IMG/VR virus record: IMGVR_UViG_3300030329_003938
Coordinates: 1-28,399 of that record
Source of the DNA: a virus
Direction: 5' to 3' (one strand)
Length of the DNA: 28,399 nt
Below the pieces are notes generated by a model. It made no database searches. It had not been told where the DNA came from and saw only the letters and a list, made by a program, of their open reading frames with translations. Positions within the stretch are counted from its first letter, which is position 1. Every line of letters begins with the position of its first letter. Of the stretch, positions 15,673 through 22,693 are shown piece by piece. The translations under genes were made by a program, and so were the position numbers.

Positions 15673-16212
15673 TTACTGCTTCTTACGTTTATCTTGGGCT
15701 TTTTGTAGCTTTAACCGCTCTTCAACTGCGGTATTAAAATCCCACCCCTCTTGGCGAGCATTACCTAAGTTAACTATAACATCGGCATTGCGCTCCATGC
15801 GGGGAGCTATTCCCGTGCCTTCTGCCTTGGACTTTCTATACTCATCGCTATCTAAATACTCTTTTGCAAAGGCGAAATATTCTTCATTTTTGAAATGTTC
15901 CCTAGCCTTGGGGGACAACTGCCAATCGGTTCTAAAAGCCATATCGGCTAACGCAATTTGTGCTTCGTCGGGAAGCATTCCCCAATGCATTTCGCCTATA
16001 TCATTTTTAACTACGGAGATTGCGTGTTTTAAATCTTTATCGAAAAGCTCTTTAATTTTCTTGTCATCAATCTTGCCAAACTTCTCTCCCTTCTTTATCA
16101 GGTGGCCTACACCTATAGTGGCGTTGCCGTAGATGTCGGGATACGGTGTGTATCGTGTCCCCTCGTTTCTTTCGATATAGTCAAAAAATTTTTGTGTGTC
16201 TTCTGTGGGCAT
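15673..16212 (-). CDS. T4-type lysozyme (GH24-like endolysin)
   Basis: 179 residues. The catalytic triad has the T4 lysozyme spacing: E17, eight residues, D26, five residues, T32 (RNEGTRYTPYPD, then IYGNATIGVGHL). It would cut the glycan strands of peptidoglycan. The C-terminus is highly charged (KLQKAQDKRKKQ) and no wall-binding repeat is visible. There is no signal peptide or SAR helix, so release depends on a holin. The ATG follows an AT-rich leader with no Shine-Dalgarno. It shares the lysis block with an amidase, giving two muralytic activities. Confidence 0.88.
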   Translation of the reverse strand: MPTEDTQKFFDYIERNEGTRYTPYPDIYGNATIGVGHLIKKGEKFGKIDDKKIKELFDKDLKHAISVVKNDIGEMHWGMLPDEAQIALADMAFRTDWQLSPKAREHFKNEEYFAFAKEYLDSDEYRKSKAEGTGIAPRMERNADVIVNLGNARQEGWDFNTAVEERLKLQKAQDKRKKQ

Positions 16213-16217
16213 AATAA

Positions 16218-16571
16218 TTAAAATTTAACGGGTTTTAAAATTTTCCATTTAAGAACTCCTCTGGGTTCAGGGGCATCATTAGCCCGTTCAACGCGAACGC
16301 GCCCAACCGCATAGTTGTTAGGCAACACGATTGTGTAGGCCGACATGGTTGTGCCGCGTGGGATATCATTCCAGATAAAAACATCAAACCACCCCCAACC
16401 ATCAAACTCGTTCACCTCAAGCGTGTATGTGTAGTCTGATCCAGCGGAAAACCAATACATACCGAAAATTTCATCCTTTGGGTAAAAGAAAGTGGTAAGG
16501 GTTGGGGTCGGTGGGGGTTCTGCCACCGCAAGACCTGTTAAGGCTAATATGATAAATAGAAACTTTTTCAT
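16218..16571 (-). CDS. Secreted small protein with cleavable signal peptide
   Basis: 117 residues. A classic signal peptide is visible: MKKF, a hydrophobic core (LFIILALTGL) and an A-V-A cleavage site near residue 17. The mature part starts with a Pro-rich stretch and is rich in aromatics (Trp, Tyr, Phe) and short strands, suggesting a small beta-sandwich. No catalytic motif is seen. It starts by a four-base overlap (ATGA) with the HExxE gene, and GAGG lies five bases upstream. It would act in the periplasm or at the cell surface. A role in lysis, superinfection exclusion or envelope modification is possible, but nothing decides between them. Confidence 0.75.
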   Translation of the reverse strand: MKKFLFIILALTGLAVAEPPPTPTLTTFFYPKDEIFGMYWFSAGSDYTYTLEVNEFDGWGWFDVFIWNDIPRGTTMSAYTIVLPNNYAVGRVRVERANDAPEPRGVLKWKILKPVKF

Positions 16572-16867
16572 GCTAGCCTCTGTAGAATTGTCTCCCAGGC
16601 CGGAAAGAATATTTCTTCCATGCAGCGGACAATGGCCTCTTGCTCGTAACGCTCTGCCCAGGCAAGACCAGATATAAACAAACTGGCCTCCATCATTTCG
16701 TGGCGCAGGGTTGTTAGGAATTCCTCATCTGATAAATTTGCATTGATCTGGATTAATTTATCATCATGGAAATACTCCCCAAACGTGTCGCTATCTGCTC
16801 CCTTAAACTCCTCAACAATCAACTTAATGCGCTTTCCAGCGATTGTGACTGTTTTTGGTAGTTTCAT
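16568..16867 (-). CDS. Small zincin-like protein with HExxE motif
   Basis: 99 residues. The pattern TLRHEMMEASLF places H56, E57 and E60 on a helix, preceded by GEYFHDDKLIQIN, which has the strand-then-helix order of ImmA/IrrE-like and related phage metallopeptidase folds. The usual second histidine of HExxH is glutamate here, so it is either a variant zinc site or an inactive relative. The RBS is GGTGAT five bases before the ATG. It sits between the amidase and the secreted protein, all on one transcript. I would not claim protease activity from this sequence. Confidence 0.7.
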   Translation of the reverse strand: MKLPKTVTIAGKRIKLIVEEFKGADSDTFGEYFHDDKLIQINANLSDEEFLTTLRHEMMEASLFISGLAWAERYEQEAIVRCMEEIFFPAWETILQRLA

Positions 16868-16873
16868 ATGTTA

Positions 16874-17428
16874 TCACCATCTGCTGGCTAATTCACTGTA
16901 TAGGACTATACCACCTGCAATGGCTGTAGCCAAGCCGTCCTTGTGTGCGGTAGCTAACTGCCAATCGTCCTGGTTAGTGCCAAAGAACGGTTCTGCAATA
17001 ACCGCTGGGCAGTGGGTTAAACGTAGAAAACTAGCTCCGCGAGACCCTTTTCCACGCGCTTTGATTCCCCTGCTCGTAAACTGTGGAAAGGAATCTTCCG
17101 TAGAATCCCTTAAAGAACGCGCTAAAAGCCTTCCTTTTTCACTACTGTTCCAATACAGCCACTCATGTCCGGTGGCAGAAGGGGAGGCGGCATTGAAGTG
17201 AAGCTCGATGGCGAACTCTGCGCCATCTTTCTTGAGCTTCCTGGCAAGCCAACGCATGGCACTGGTGTAACCGTTGCCCTCATATGCATTATAAATGCGA
17301 ATGTCCTCACGGGTCTTTATGGATATCTGCTGTGCCAGGTCACAGTTATAGTCATACTCAGTGGTTCCGTCAACAGAGGCGGCTCCACTATCTCCTTGGC
17401 GGCTGTGTCCTACGCAAAGTGCTATCAT
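16874..17428 (-). CDS. N-acetylmuramoyl-L-alanine amidase (Amidase_3-like endolysin)
   Basis: 184 residues, the length of a bare catalytic domain. The zinc and catalytic residues are in place: H8 in CVGHSRQGDSG, E24 in TEYDYN, H77 in ELHFNA and E146 in VIAEPFFG. It would cleave the amide bond between muramic acid and the peptide stem. There is no signal peptide, so passage through a holin is expected, and no separate wall-binding domain. It is coupled to the 106-residue gene by a four-base overlap (ATGA). With the lysozyme it makes a two-enzyme lysis set. Confidence 0.9.
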   Translation of the reverse strand: MIALCVGHSRQGDSGAASVDGTTEYDYNCDLAQQISIKTREDIRIYNAYEGNGYTSAMRWLARKLKKDGAEFAIELHFNAASPSATGHEWLYWNSSEKGRLLARSLRDSTEDSFPQFTSRGIKARGKGSRGASFLRLTHCPAVIAEPFFGTNQDDWQLATAHKDGLATAIAGGIVLYSELASRW

Positions 17429-17745
17429 TTCTTTGTATCCCGTGTGAGGATTTCAGCGCGTGAGGGGTGGGGAGCCATGGCTGTTTTCTTAGGAAAGGAA
17501 TAATATCTACCATCATCCCCCCGCCGGATAACATTCCCTGCGGCTTCTTCTCCTGCTAGGGTTTTATGCCAAGTCTTATGCCTACGCCCCTTGAGGGGCA
17601 TACCAGTCTTTGGATTTCTGCTTGGCCAATGACCTCCTTCATCTGGCTTAACCCCTGCTGCTTTAGCGGAGGCATAATCATACCCGCTCCCTTCTGGGTC
17701 AAACGATAACCGCGCATCAACTCTTTCTGTAAATGATCCAGGCAT
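17425..17745 (-). CDS. Conserved-looking phage hypothetical protein (GHWPSR type)
   Basis: 106 residues, hydrophilic, with a DYASAKAAGVKPDEGGHWPS segment (residues about 23-42), a following KGRRHKTWHKT segment and a YYSFPK near the C-terminus. From memory, small proteins with the same order of motifs are frequent in tailed phage structural or late regions, and their function is unknown. No signal peptide or membrane span. It begins three bases after the 37-residue membrane protein and overlaps the amidase by four bases, so it belongs to the lysis transcript. The leader shows no Shine-Dalgarno. Confidence 0.75.
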   Translation of the reverse strand: MPGSFTERVDARLSFDPEGSGYDYASAKAAGVKPDEGGHWPSRNPKTGMPLKGRRHKTWHKTLAGEEAAGNVIRRGDDGRYYSFPKKTAMAPHPSRAEILTRDTKK

Positions 17746-17748
17746 TGT

Positions 17749-17862
17749 TTAGGTCGGGCCAACTCCAAAAAGGATTGCTGTTAAGGGGACAATGAACAAG
17801 GATGCTACTGCCAAGATTATTATCAGCAGGATGATCAAGGTGTTGATGAAACGTAGTATCAT
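17749..17862 (-). CDS. 37-residue single-pass membrane protein
   Basis: A short frame fills the gap between its neighbours exactly: its ATG (17862-17860) begins at the base after the stop of the 361-residue gene, and its TAA ends three bases before the next start. It encodes one hydrophobic segment of about 25 residues (INTLIILLIIILAVASLFIV and beyond) preceded by MILRF and ending GVGPT. Such peptides insert in the inner membrane. By location in the lysis block it could be a small holin, antiholin or membrane modulator, but no family is recognised. Confidence 0.65.
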   Translation of the reverse strand: MILRFINTLIILLIIILAVASLFIVPLTAILFGVGPT

Positions 17863-18948
17863 TTAGGCCATTTGATAGTCGGGGAAATACTTACGCTCTC
17901 CCGTATCGACAAATTGTTTATGAATCTTGCGTAACTGCTTAATCAGTTCTTGCCCTTCTTTAGTTTGCGACCACCGCCTAAGATTGTGAATAAAATGGCC
18001 TGCGTTATTCCTGTCAAACTGCCACCCCTTAAAGTGACCTGTGTTTTTACCGGATATTATTTCGTCAAATCTTTCATCGGTCATATCCTTACCCGTTGCG
18101 GCAAAATCCTGCCTCACTAGTTTGCTCATAGCTTCTCCTAGCTCCTGCGGGGAGAAAAAGGCATGGACACGCTGTTCTGCATAACCGCCACCGCTTGGAA
18201 TAACTCCGTGCTTTGGAAGGTAGGGGGATATATGTTGCCCTGCGTAGTAGGGGTTAAGCCGATTAACATGATGCCCCGCTATTTCATGTTCCAAGGTATC
18301 TTTATCGGCTTTCCTTGAAACCGTAGGTTTCATCCTAACGTCACGCCGCGAAGGAGAGTAGTAACCAGCCGCACTACGGAAAACACCTGGCGAAGCCTCA
18401 TATTTATCTAGTTCTTTGTCCCTATAAACAGGCAAAATGTCCTTTGAGAGTCGTGTAGCGTCTCCTATAACTGCCCTTTTGAACCCAAGTGTATCTGGCC
18501 CCGACTTGTCGCGAGCTTCTGTTGCTTCTCTAAGTTTCCTGTCGGTGTCCTTCCCGTAATATTTTTTCAATATATCGTAGCCTCGCGCACTAGTATAAGG
18601 CGCAGCTCGTCCAGTGTCTCTGGCGCGTTGCACAGATTTAAGCTGAGAGGGGGCAAACTTATTCCCCAGGGGGTCGAGCCTAGATGTCCCTCGCCACTTG
18701 ATATTTGACCCTGGGTAATACTTAGGCCGGTAGTCAGTCGGTTCTTTCTTTTTTGGCGATACTATTGCTCGCGCCCTCTCACGCGCCTCCTCTAACTCTT
18801 CCTCTGACATACCGCCTCCTTGCGCCTTCTTCTGGCTGCCAGCGTCTAGGAGGTTACCGTGCTTATCAATCTTTCCCCAGGGAGTGATGGCAACCGGTGG
18901 CCCCGTGGGTTTCTTAGGAAAGAACAGTAATTTTCTTTCTTCGCCCAT
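17863..18948 (-). CDS. Late-region protein with HEIAGHH metalloprotease-like motif
   Basis: 361 residues. The first 150 are basic, Pro/Lys-rich and probably disordered (several RxxK and KKK runs). Near 210-230 the sequence KADKDTLEHEIAGHHVN carries H221, E222, H226 and H227. This resembles a zincin helix, but the second histidine comes one residue later than in HExxH. A conserved-looking GGGYAEQRVHAFFSPQELGE follows near 250-270, a place where the third zinc ligand could sit. The start is strong: GGGGGAGG about six bases before the ATG, encoded by the last codons of the upstream lipoprotein, with stop and start overlapping (TAATG). It might be a virion-borne or lysis-linked peptidase; that is inference. 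Confidence 0.65.
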   Translation of the reverse strand: MGEERKLLFFPKKPTGPPVAITPWGKIDKHGNLLDAGSQKKAQGGGMSEEELEEARERARAIVSPKKKEPTDYRPKYYPGSNIKWRGTSRLDPLGNKFAPSQLKSVQRARDTGRAAPYTSARGYDILKKYYGKDTDRKLREATEARDKSGPDTLGFKRAVIGDATRLSKDILPVYRDKELDKYEASPGVFRSAAGYYSPSRRDVRMKPTVSRKADKDTLEHEIAGHHVNRLNPYYAGQHISPYLPKHGVIPSGGGYAEQRVHAFFSPQELGEAMSKLVRQDFAATGKDMTDERFDEIISGKNTGHFKGWQFDRNNAGHFIHNLRRWSQTKEGQELIKQLRKIHKQFVDTGERKYFPDYQMA

Positions 18949-19184
18949 TACTTGCCTCCCCCTATAATAATCGCTCTTCGGTAAGAGTGGTCGGAATGAA
19001 ACTTCTGACCCCGTCCCATCAGTGTTCCCTCAACGAAAGGATACTTAAATCCTTCGATGAGGGTCACTGTTGGGGGATCATACATCGCGCTCTCGTTCAA
19101 CGCGCTGCGCGAGCCTTTCAAGCCGCAACTTTGCAGCAGGACTGCCATCGGCAGCAAGGCGATCAATTTCATCTTCCAGGTCAT
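18948..19184 (-). CDS. Outer-membrane lipoprotein, spanin-like (Rz1-type)
   Basis: 78 residues from the ATG at 19184; ATG 19172 would also give a good signal and a longer frame from 19220 is less likely. The N-terminus is a lipoprotein signal: MTWKMKLIALLPMAVLLQSC, with lipobox LLQSC and Cys as residue 20. The mature part is short (about 58 residues), with few features, ending in IIIGGGK. Small phage lipoproteins in a lysis cassette are usually outer-membrane spanins (Rz1). Its start lies inside the upstream small ORF (19078-19263) in another frame, as in overlapping Rz/Rz1 pairs. Its last codons form the ribosome binding site of the next gene. Confidence 0.65.
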   Translation of the reverse strand: MTWKMKLIALLPMAVLLQSCGLKGSRSALNESAMYDPPTVTLIEGFKYPFVEGTLMGRGQKFHSDHSYRRAIIIGGGK

Positions 19185-19263
19185 AAACGTAGGTTCTCTG
19201 CCGCCAGTTGGCATACGCAATGTATGCCTCCAGGGCGGTTGTTAAAAGCCGGAAGAACTTCAC
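19078..19263 (-). CDS. Small helical lysis-cassette protein, possible inner spanin partner
   Basis: 61 residues with a GTG start that overlaps the holin stop (GTGA). The N-terminal 20 residues are fairly hydrophobic (FFRLLTTALEAYIAYANW), and the rest is a charged helix (YDLEDEIDRLAADG, then LRLERLAQRVERE) suited to coiled coil. This is the plan of an i-spanin: membrane-proximal segment plus periplasmic helix. However, it is shorter than classic Rz and its hydrophobic segment is interrupted by Glu and Tyr. The lipoprotein gene overlaps its 3' half in another frame. The alternative is a cytoplasmic accessory lysis protein. Confidence 0.6.
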   Translation of the reverse strand: MKFFRLLTTALEAYIAYANWRQRTYVYDLEDEIDRLAADGSPAAKLRLERLAQRVERERDV

Positions 19264-19424
19264 TTCTTCTTGTTCAGCACCGACCAGACGAGTCCGACAA
19301 GAGTCACGATAGCGGATACGCCAGTGGTGATTTGATCGTCGGATGCGATTCCGGCCTGAGTCATGAACCCGCCACCAAAGGTGAGGATGTGACGCACGAT
19401 TCCTAAAATAGCTTCTTTGCTCAT
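19260..19424 (-). CDS. Holin-like small membrane protein, 54 residues
   Basis: Starts MSKEAILGIVRHIL and ends VWSVLNKKK. Two hydrophobic segments (about residues 6-26 and 35-50) are joined by a short acidic turn (ASDDQ), with a positively charged tail, the usual design of a small class II-type holin that opens the inner membrane for the endolysins. I recall similar sequences annotated as Pam3-gp28-family holins. It overlaps its upstream neighbour by four bases (ATGA) and its downstream neighbour by four (GTGA), so translation of the cassette is coupled. Confidence 0.78.
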   Translation of the reverse strand: MSKEAILGIVRHILTFGGGFMTQAGIASDDQITTGVSAIVTLVGLVWSVLNKKK

Positions 19425-19600
19425 TTCTTATTTTTGTTCTTTAATAAATGGTAGAGCGAAACCACCGCAACGGCAATTCCTAAAAGCCCTCCCAAGATTT
19501 GTATTGTCCATTCCATCTGCTCTTGGTATGGTGAGAGAACCGCAAGGGTCGAGCCAGCAAGCCCTGTCGTTCCTTTAGCTAATATTTCTCCGGTGTTCAT
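19421..19600 (-). CDS. Second holin-like small membrane protein, 59 residues
   Basis: Starts MNTGEILAKGTTG and ends HLLKNKNKK. One strong hydrophobic segment spans residues about 32-53 (WTIQILGGLLGIAVAVVSL) and a weaker Gly/Ala/Leu-rich one spans about 8-22, with a basic C-terminus. Its start overlaps the stop of the 80-residue gene (ATGA) and its stop overlaps the next holin-like gene (ATGA). A pair of tandem holin-like genes suggests holin plus antiholin, or a two-component holin, though which is which cannot be told from sequence. Confidence 0.72.
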   Translation of the reverse strand: MNTGEILAKGTTGLAGSTLAVLSPYQEQMEWTIQILGGLLGIAVAVVSLYHLLKNKNKK

Positions 19601-19839
19601 TGCTCAAACGGGTTGGGTGGATGATTCCAATCGGAGGGTAGATCATCGACTAAAGCATCCTTTTCATCATCTGTCAGCAGGTAGAGGTAGTCCCCGTAGA
19701 CCTGTAAGGCGGCTCTCCCGTCATTATGCTCAACCGTTGCGCTCCATATGAGTGGGTAATCAGGGTTGCCTTTTTCAGTGGCCGCTTGTTCAGAACGGGT
19801 AGTGGCTTCTTGCTCAGTATCAAAAACTAAAAAGTTCAT
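19597..19839 (-). CDS. Small acidic hypothetical protein at the head of the lysis cassette
   Basis: 80 acidic residues with NFLVFDTEQEATTRSEQAA at the N-terminus, DGRAALQV in the middle and an Asp-rich C-terminus ending WNHPPNPFEQ. From memory, similar short proteins lie between tail/adhesin genes and lysis genes in other phages; no function is known. It has one of the best ribosome binding sites here, GGAGGT six bases before the ATG, formed by the last codons of the adhesin gene, whose stop overlaps its start (TAATG). By position it could be an assembly factor for the upstream protein or a lysis-cassette leader; neither is shown. Confidence 0.8.
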   Translation of the reverse strand: MNFLVFDTEQEATTRSEQAATEKGNPDYPLIWSATVEHNDGRAALQVYGDYLYLLTDDEKDALVDDLPSDWNHPPNPFEQ

Positions 19840-20786
19840 TAGTAGACCTCCAAAGCTGTGTTTATGGCTGATGCAATATTAGAACTATTGGACGTTTGAT
19901 CGGTATCGTAATGGATGAACTCTTGCATCTTTCCTTGGTAACCATAGAAACCAACTGCCATTCCAAAACCAGAACTCCCCGACATAGAAGACGTTCCAGT
20001 GTCAGCAGGGTCAGCGGAATCGCTTGTGCCATTAATAGTCATCGTTTGTGCCGATGTAGTAGCCAAATATGAAAAAAGCCTCCGTTTTTCATCAATGTTA
20101 ACGCCGTCATTCATAGCCAGTGAGGCAGCTCCACTAAAACCATTCTGGTAATAAAATGTTCCTGCGATGCTGTATTGAAGGTGTAAGTAATGGGCTGGGG
20201 TGCTGTTATCAAAACTTAATGTCCACGGGATGGAATCGTTCGACCGTGTGGAGCGCGAAACAAAAAACGTGGCGTTGCCCCCAAGGGCAAACCCTGAGTT
20301 GCTAAAGTGCATTAAATCGGCGGCATCCCAAAGCAAGGCGGCTCGCGCTGTGCCTGATGTGACATCTGTTATAAGACTGTTGCTGGTATACAGCTTGGGT
20401 TGATTCGCGAGAGTAGGCGAACCTGATGTGTCCGTAGCATTTTTACTATTTCCTGACTGATCATACCATGTGTCCAGATAAACTTCATTGTCTGATCCTA
20501 CAAAGGTCGCAAGAGTATCCCCATCAGAACCACCAGCAGACGGATTGTATATCTTTGAACTGGCAGATACGAAGCCATCATCATCAAAAGCTACATCGGC
20601 TGTCCGGTCTGATGTAGCATCGACCCTAATCTTCATGGCATACCCCGCATAGTCCTTCGATAGCTTTCGTATCGAATAAGCTATATCTGCGCCGGGATAA
20701 TCGTCCAACAACAGGTTGGGTTCGCCAAACAGTGTGCTTGCCGGGTCAGCGGTTACGCCGCCACCTAATCCAAGTCGGGGAGCCAT
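19839..20786 (-). CDS. Arabinofuranosidase B-fold / lectin-like virion adhesin candidate
   Basis: 315 residues. The N-terminal part has the pattern AYSIRKLSKDYAGYAMKIRV (residues about 36-55), followed by GFVSASSKIYN and VYLDTWYDQSGNSKNATDTS (about 100-120). Those three motifs match, as I recall, the N-terminal region of fungal arabinofuranosidase B catalytic domains and related concanavalin-like phage and bacterial proteins. The rest is Ser/Gly/Thr-rich beta structure ending near the C-terminus in a short helix. It probably binds or trims glycans on the host surface as part of the tail. Catalytic residues cannot be assigned by eye, so binding without hydrolysis is possible. The gene lies between virion genes and the lysis cassette. 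Confidence 0.7.
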   Translation of the reverse strand: MAPRLGLGGGVTADPASTLFGEPNLLLDDYPGADIAYSIRKLSKDYAGYAMKIRVDATSDRTADVAFDDDGFVSASSKIYNPSAGGSDGDTLATFVGSDNEVYLDTWYDQSGNSKNATDTSGSPTLANQPKLYTSNSLITDVTSGTARAALLWDAADLMHFSNSGFALGGNATFFVSRSTRSNDSIPWTLSFDNSTPAHYLHLQYSIAGTFYYQNGFSGAASLAMNDGVNIDEKRRLFSYLATTSAQTMTINGTSDSADPADTGTSSMSGSSGFGMAVGFYGYQGKMQEFIHYDTDQTSNSSNIASAINTALEVY

Positions 20787-20792
20787 TGTTCT

Positions 20793-21107
20793 TTATGCGC
20801 CGTGGTAGCAGAGGACTGTGCCTGAACGGAGCTTAACTGACCGGAATTGCCCATAAATTGTTATCCCCGCAGGGACAGTTACACCATCAGCGGCAGAATC
20901 ACTTCGTAAAAGTTTTTTTCCATTAGTCGCTGAATCCGTTAATTCATCCCATATGGACTTATCACTGGTGTCGCTACCATGACCATCGAAGACTGCGTCC
21001 TCAATAACAAGAATGGCGCATATGTCTTTTGCTACGCCCTCCGTGCCTGTTAACATGGTTGCCCCCGCTTCTCCGAAGGATTGTTTATCTATATTTGATG
21101 TAGCCAT
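20793..21107 (-). CDS. Small hypothetical virion protein
   Basis: 104 residues, with IDKQSFGEAGATMLTGTEG near the N-terminus and a beta-rich C-terminus (GITIYGQFRSVKLRSGTVL). No membrane span or signal peptide. The pattern, with a final strand ending CYHGA, suggests a small beta-barrel such as a tail-tip or decoration protein, as also inferred from its position between the adaptor-like and adhesin-like genes. No family is recognised. The ATG follows an A/T-rich leader (ACAATAATTAGCT) with no Shine-Dalgarno. Confidence 0.75.
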   Translation of the reverse strand: MATSNIDKQSFGEAGATMLTGTEGVAKDICAILVIEDAVFDGHGSDTSDKSIWDELTDSATNGKKLLRSDSAADGVTVPAGITIYGQFRSVKLRSGTVLCYHGA

Positions 21108-21130
21108 AGCTAATTATTGTTTGTTTGAAA

Positions 21131-21817
21131 TTAATACATGCCTCTCATACCGCTGCCCACTCCTTCGGGTGCGATAGTGACTTTTGGTCTTGCTCCACCT
21201 CTATAGGAGTCAATGTCAGCCTCAAGTAGCCTTTGCGCCGTTTGCCAGTGGTATTCAGCCCTTTCAATATCGGCATTGTCTTCTGCCAACTTACCCAGGA
21301 GGCCGTGTTTTATGATCGTGGAGTCGTTCGGAAGGAACACCAAATGAGCGTCTATTGCAACGTCCACCCACTTCCGCTTCATAAGGAGCGTAGCCTTTGT
21401 GTCAGAGTCCACTGGCGATATCCTGTATCTCCTGCGTCCCCCAGCCCCAGAGTAGCCGTCATCAAAGACACCCGCCATTAATGATGTAACATCCGAAGCG
21501 GCTGTCGTGCTTGGCTCCCCAAACATCCGGTAATCGTGCCATATTGAGTATAACACTGTTGGGCTGTCATCCAGAATAGCTGCCAGGACACTGTCATACC
21601 CGACTCCCGTAGACGCATCATCAGCCGGTAGCGTAAAATAACCGCTACTCACATCCTGCTCTTCCAGGGTGGTCATCATATCCCGCCAAAAACCCATCTG
21701 GAATATACGGGGCATGACTTCGTTCAGAGCTTTATACCAATCAGCATCGGTGGCCGCACCTGCATCCAGGTATTGACCATACTTTGACTTTAAATCTCCT
21801 ACTTGTGCAGTTGGCAT
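21131..21817 (-). CDS. Head-tail adaptor / tail tubular A-like protein
   Basis: 228 residues. The N-terminal half is helical with LNEVMPRIFQMGFWRDMMTT (residues about 31-50), followed by FTLPADD and a WHDYRMFG segment near 93-100. The C-terminal half has KRKWVDVAIDAHLVFLPN and a helix-rich end (ADIERAEYHWQTAQRLLE). A helical adaptor that first senses a Trp-rich core and ends in a long helix is how gp11-like tail tube or gatekeeper proteins look, and I recall similar phage neck proteins. It would join the portal to the tail. The assignment is by pattern and position in the structural operon, so it is moderate. Confidence 0.5.
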   Translation of the reverse strand: MPTAQVGDLKSKYGQYLDAGAATDADWYKALNEVMPRIFQMGFWRDMMTTLEEQDVSSGYFTLPADDASTGVGYDSVLAAILDDSPTVLYSIWHDYRMFGEPSTTAASDVTSLMAGVFDDGYSGAGGRRRYRISPVDSDTKATLLMKRKWVDVAIDAHLVFLPNDSTIIKHGLLGKLAEDNADIERAEYHWQTAQRLLEADIDSYRGGARPKVTIAPEGVGSGMRGMY

Positions 21818-21844
21818 GACTTACCAATATAGGTGTTTTAAAAG

Positions 21845-22693
21845 CTATTTCAAGGGATCAACCAGACCCTGATTAGCTACAATTGCGTTGAATGCTGCTA
21901 CTGCGTCCTTCCCCTGGTAAGTAGCGTAGCTAACAGCAGGCGACCTCTCACCGTCTCCCTCGTAGGAAACACTTGGTTTGCCCACTTCCACAGGGTCATT
22001 TGGTGATATTAAGGTATATGCGTCCCACATTCTAGTCGCCTGGGACTCTTCCGGCATAATGTCACTCTTCCCCGCTGCCTGCCCCACGATCCATGATTCG
22101 GGGCAGTATGCGCTCCACAGGCCGTCCTTATGGGCGATCTCTACCTGATGGTCGATATGGTGGTCAAACGCGCCTATGAAGTCAGGAGCCTCATTTATGT
22201 GGGTGTAAAATTTCTTGAATGCTTTTTTACGCAGAGCATAAGCGTGAAGCCTACTTGTAGAGGACACCTTCAGCACACCCTCGTTGTTAGTCTCTTTAGG
22301 ATTTGATGTATGCTGACCCCCTAAATACAACTGATCCCAATCGTCTGGGACGTTCTGCATGAACTCATTAACCCTTTTGAGCGCGGTCTCAGGGAAACAG
22401 GCATCGTCCTCAAGGATCAGGATGCTGTCGATGGAGTCATTGTCCTCGTTAAGGACATCCTCCACAAGCCTCCGGTGGGATTGAAAACACCCCCACGCAC
22501 CTACACTTGCTCCCCAATACTTCGGAGGAGGGGATAACTCACCCCTTACACCAGCGAAAACATGCATCTTGGAGCAGTCGGCAATCCCAGTAGCTTTGAT
22601 ATTATCTTCAAGGGATTGGAGCCTATCAGTCCTATGAGGACAATTGATCACATAAACGCGATCAAACAAATCGGTTAATTTATTCAAGACCAT
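21845..22693 (-). CDS. Glycosyltransferase family 25-like protein
   Basis: 282 residues. The GT25 layout is clear: DRVYVINCPHRTDRL (11-25), a GAWGCFQSHRRLVEDVL motif with C69 and S72-H73, and the nucleotide-sugar/metal site ILILEDDACF (91-100) with E95, D96, D97. A YLGGQH segment follows. GT25 enzymes transfer sugars, often galactose, to lipopolysaccharide or to protein. There is no signal peptide, so it is cytoplasmic. The start overlaps the end of the 420-residue structural gene by 14 bases, tying its translation to a virion protein. It may decorate a virion protein or alter host surface glycans; sequence does not decide. Confidence 0.9.
   Translation of the reverse strand: MVLNKLTDLFDRVYVINCPHRTDRLQSLEDNIKATGIADCSKMHVFAGVRGELSPPPKYWGASVGAWGCFQSHRRLVEDVLNEDNDSIDSILILEDDACFPETALKRVNEFMQNVPDDWDQLYLGGQHTSNPKETNNEGVLKVSSTSRLHAYALRKKAFKKFYTHINEAPDFIGAFDHHIDHQVEIAHKDGLWSAYCPESWIVGQAAGKSDIMPEESQATRMWDAYTLISPNDPVEVGKPSVSYEGDGERSPAVSYATYQGKDAVAAFNAIVANQGLVDPLK

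Noticed and set aside
15590-16132. Plus-strand open frame of 180 codons
   Set aside because: It is antisense to the lysozyme, which has a complete catalytic triad. The frame has a Ser/Leu/Phe-rich artefact composition.
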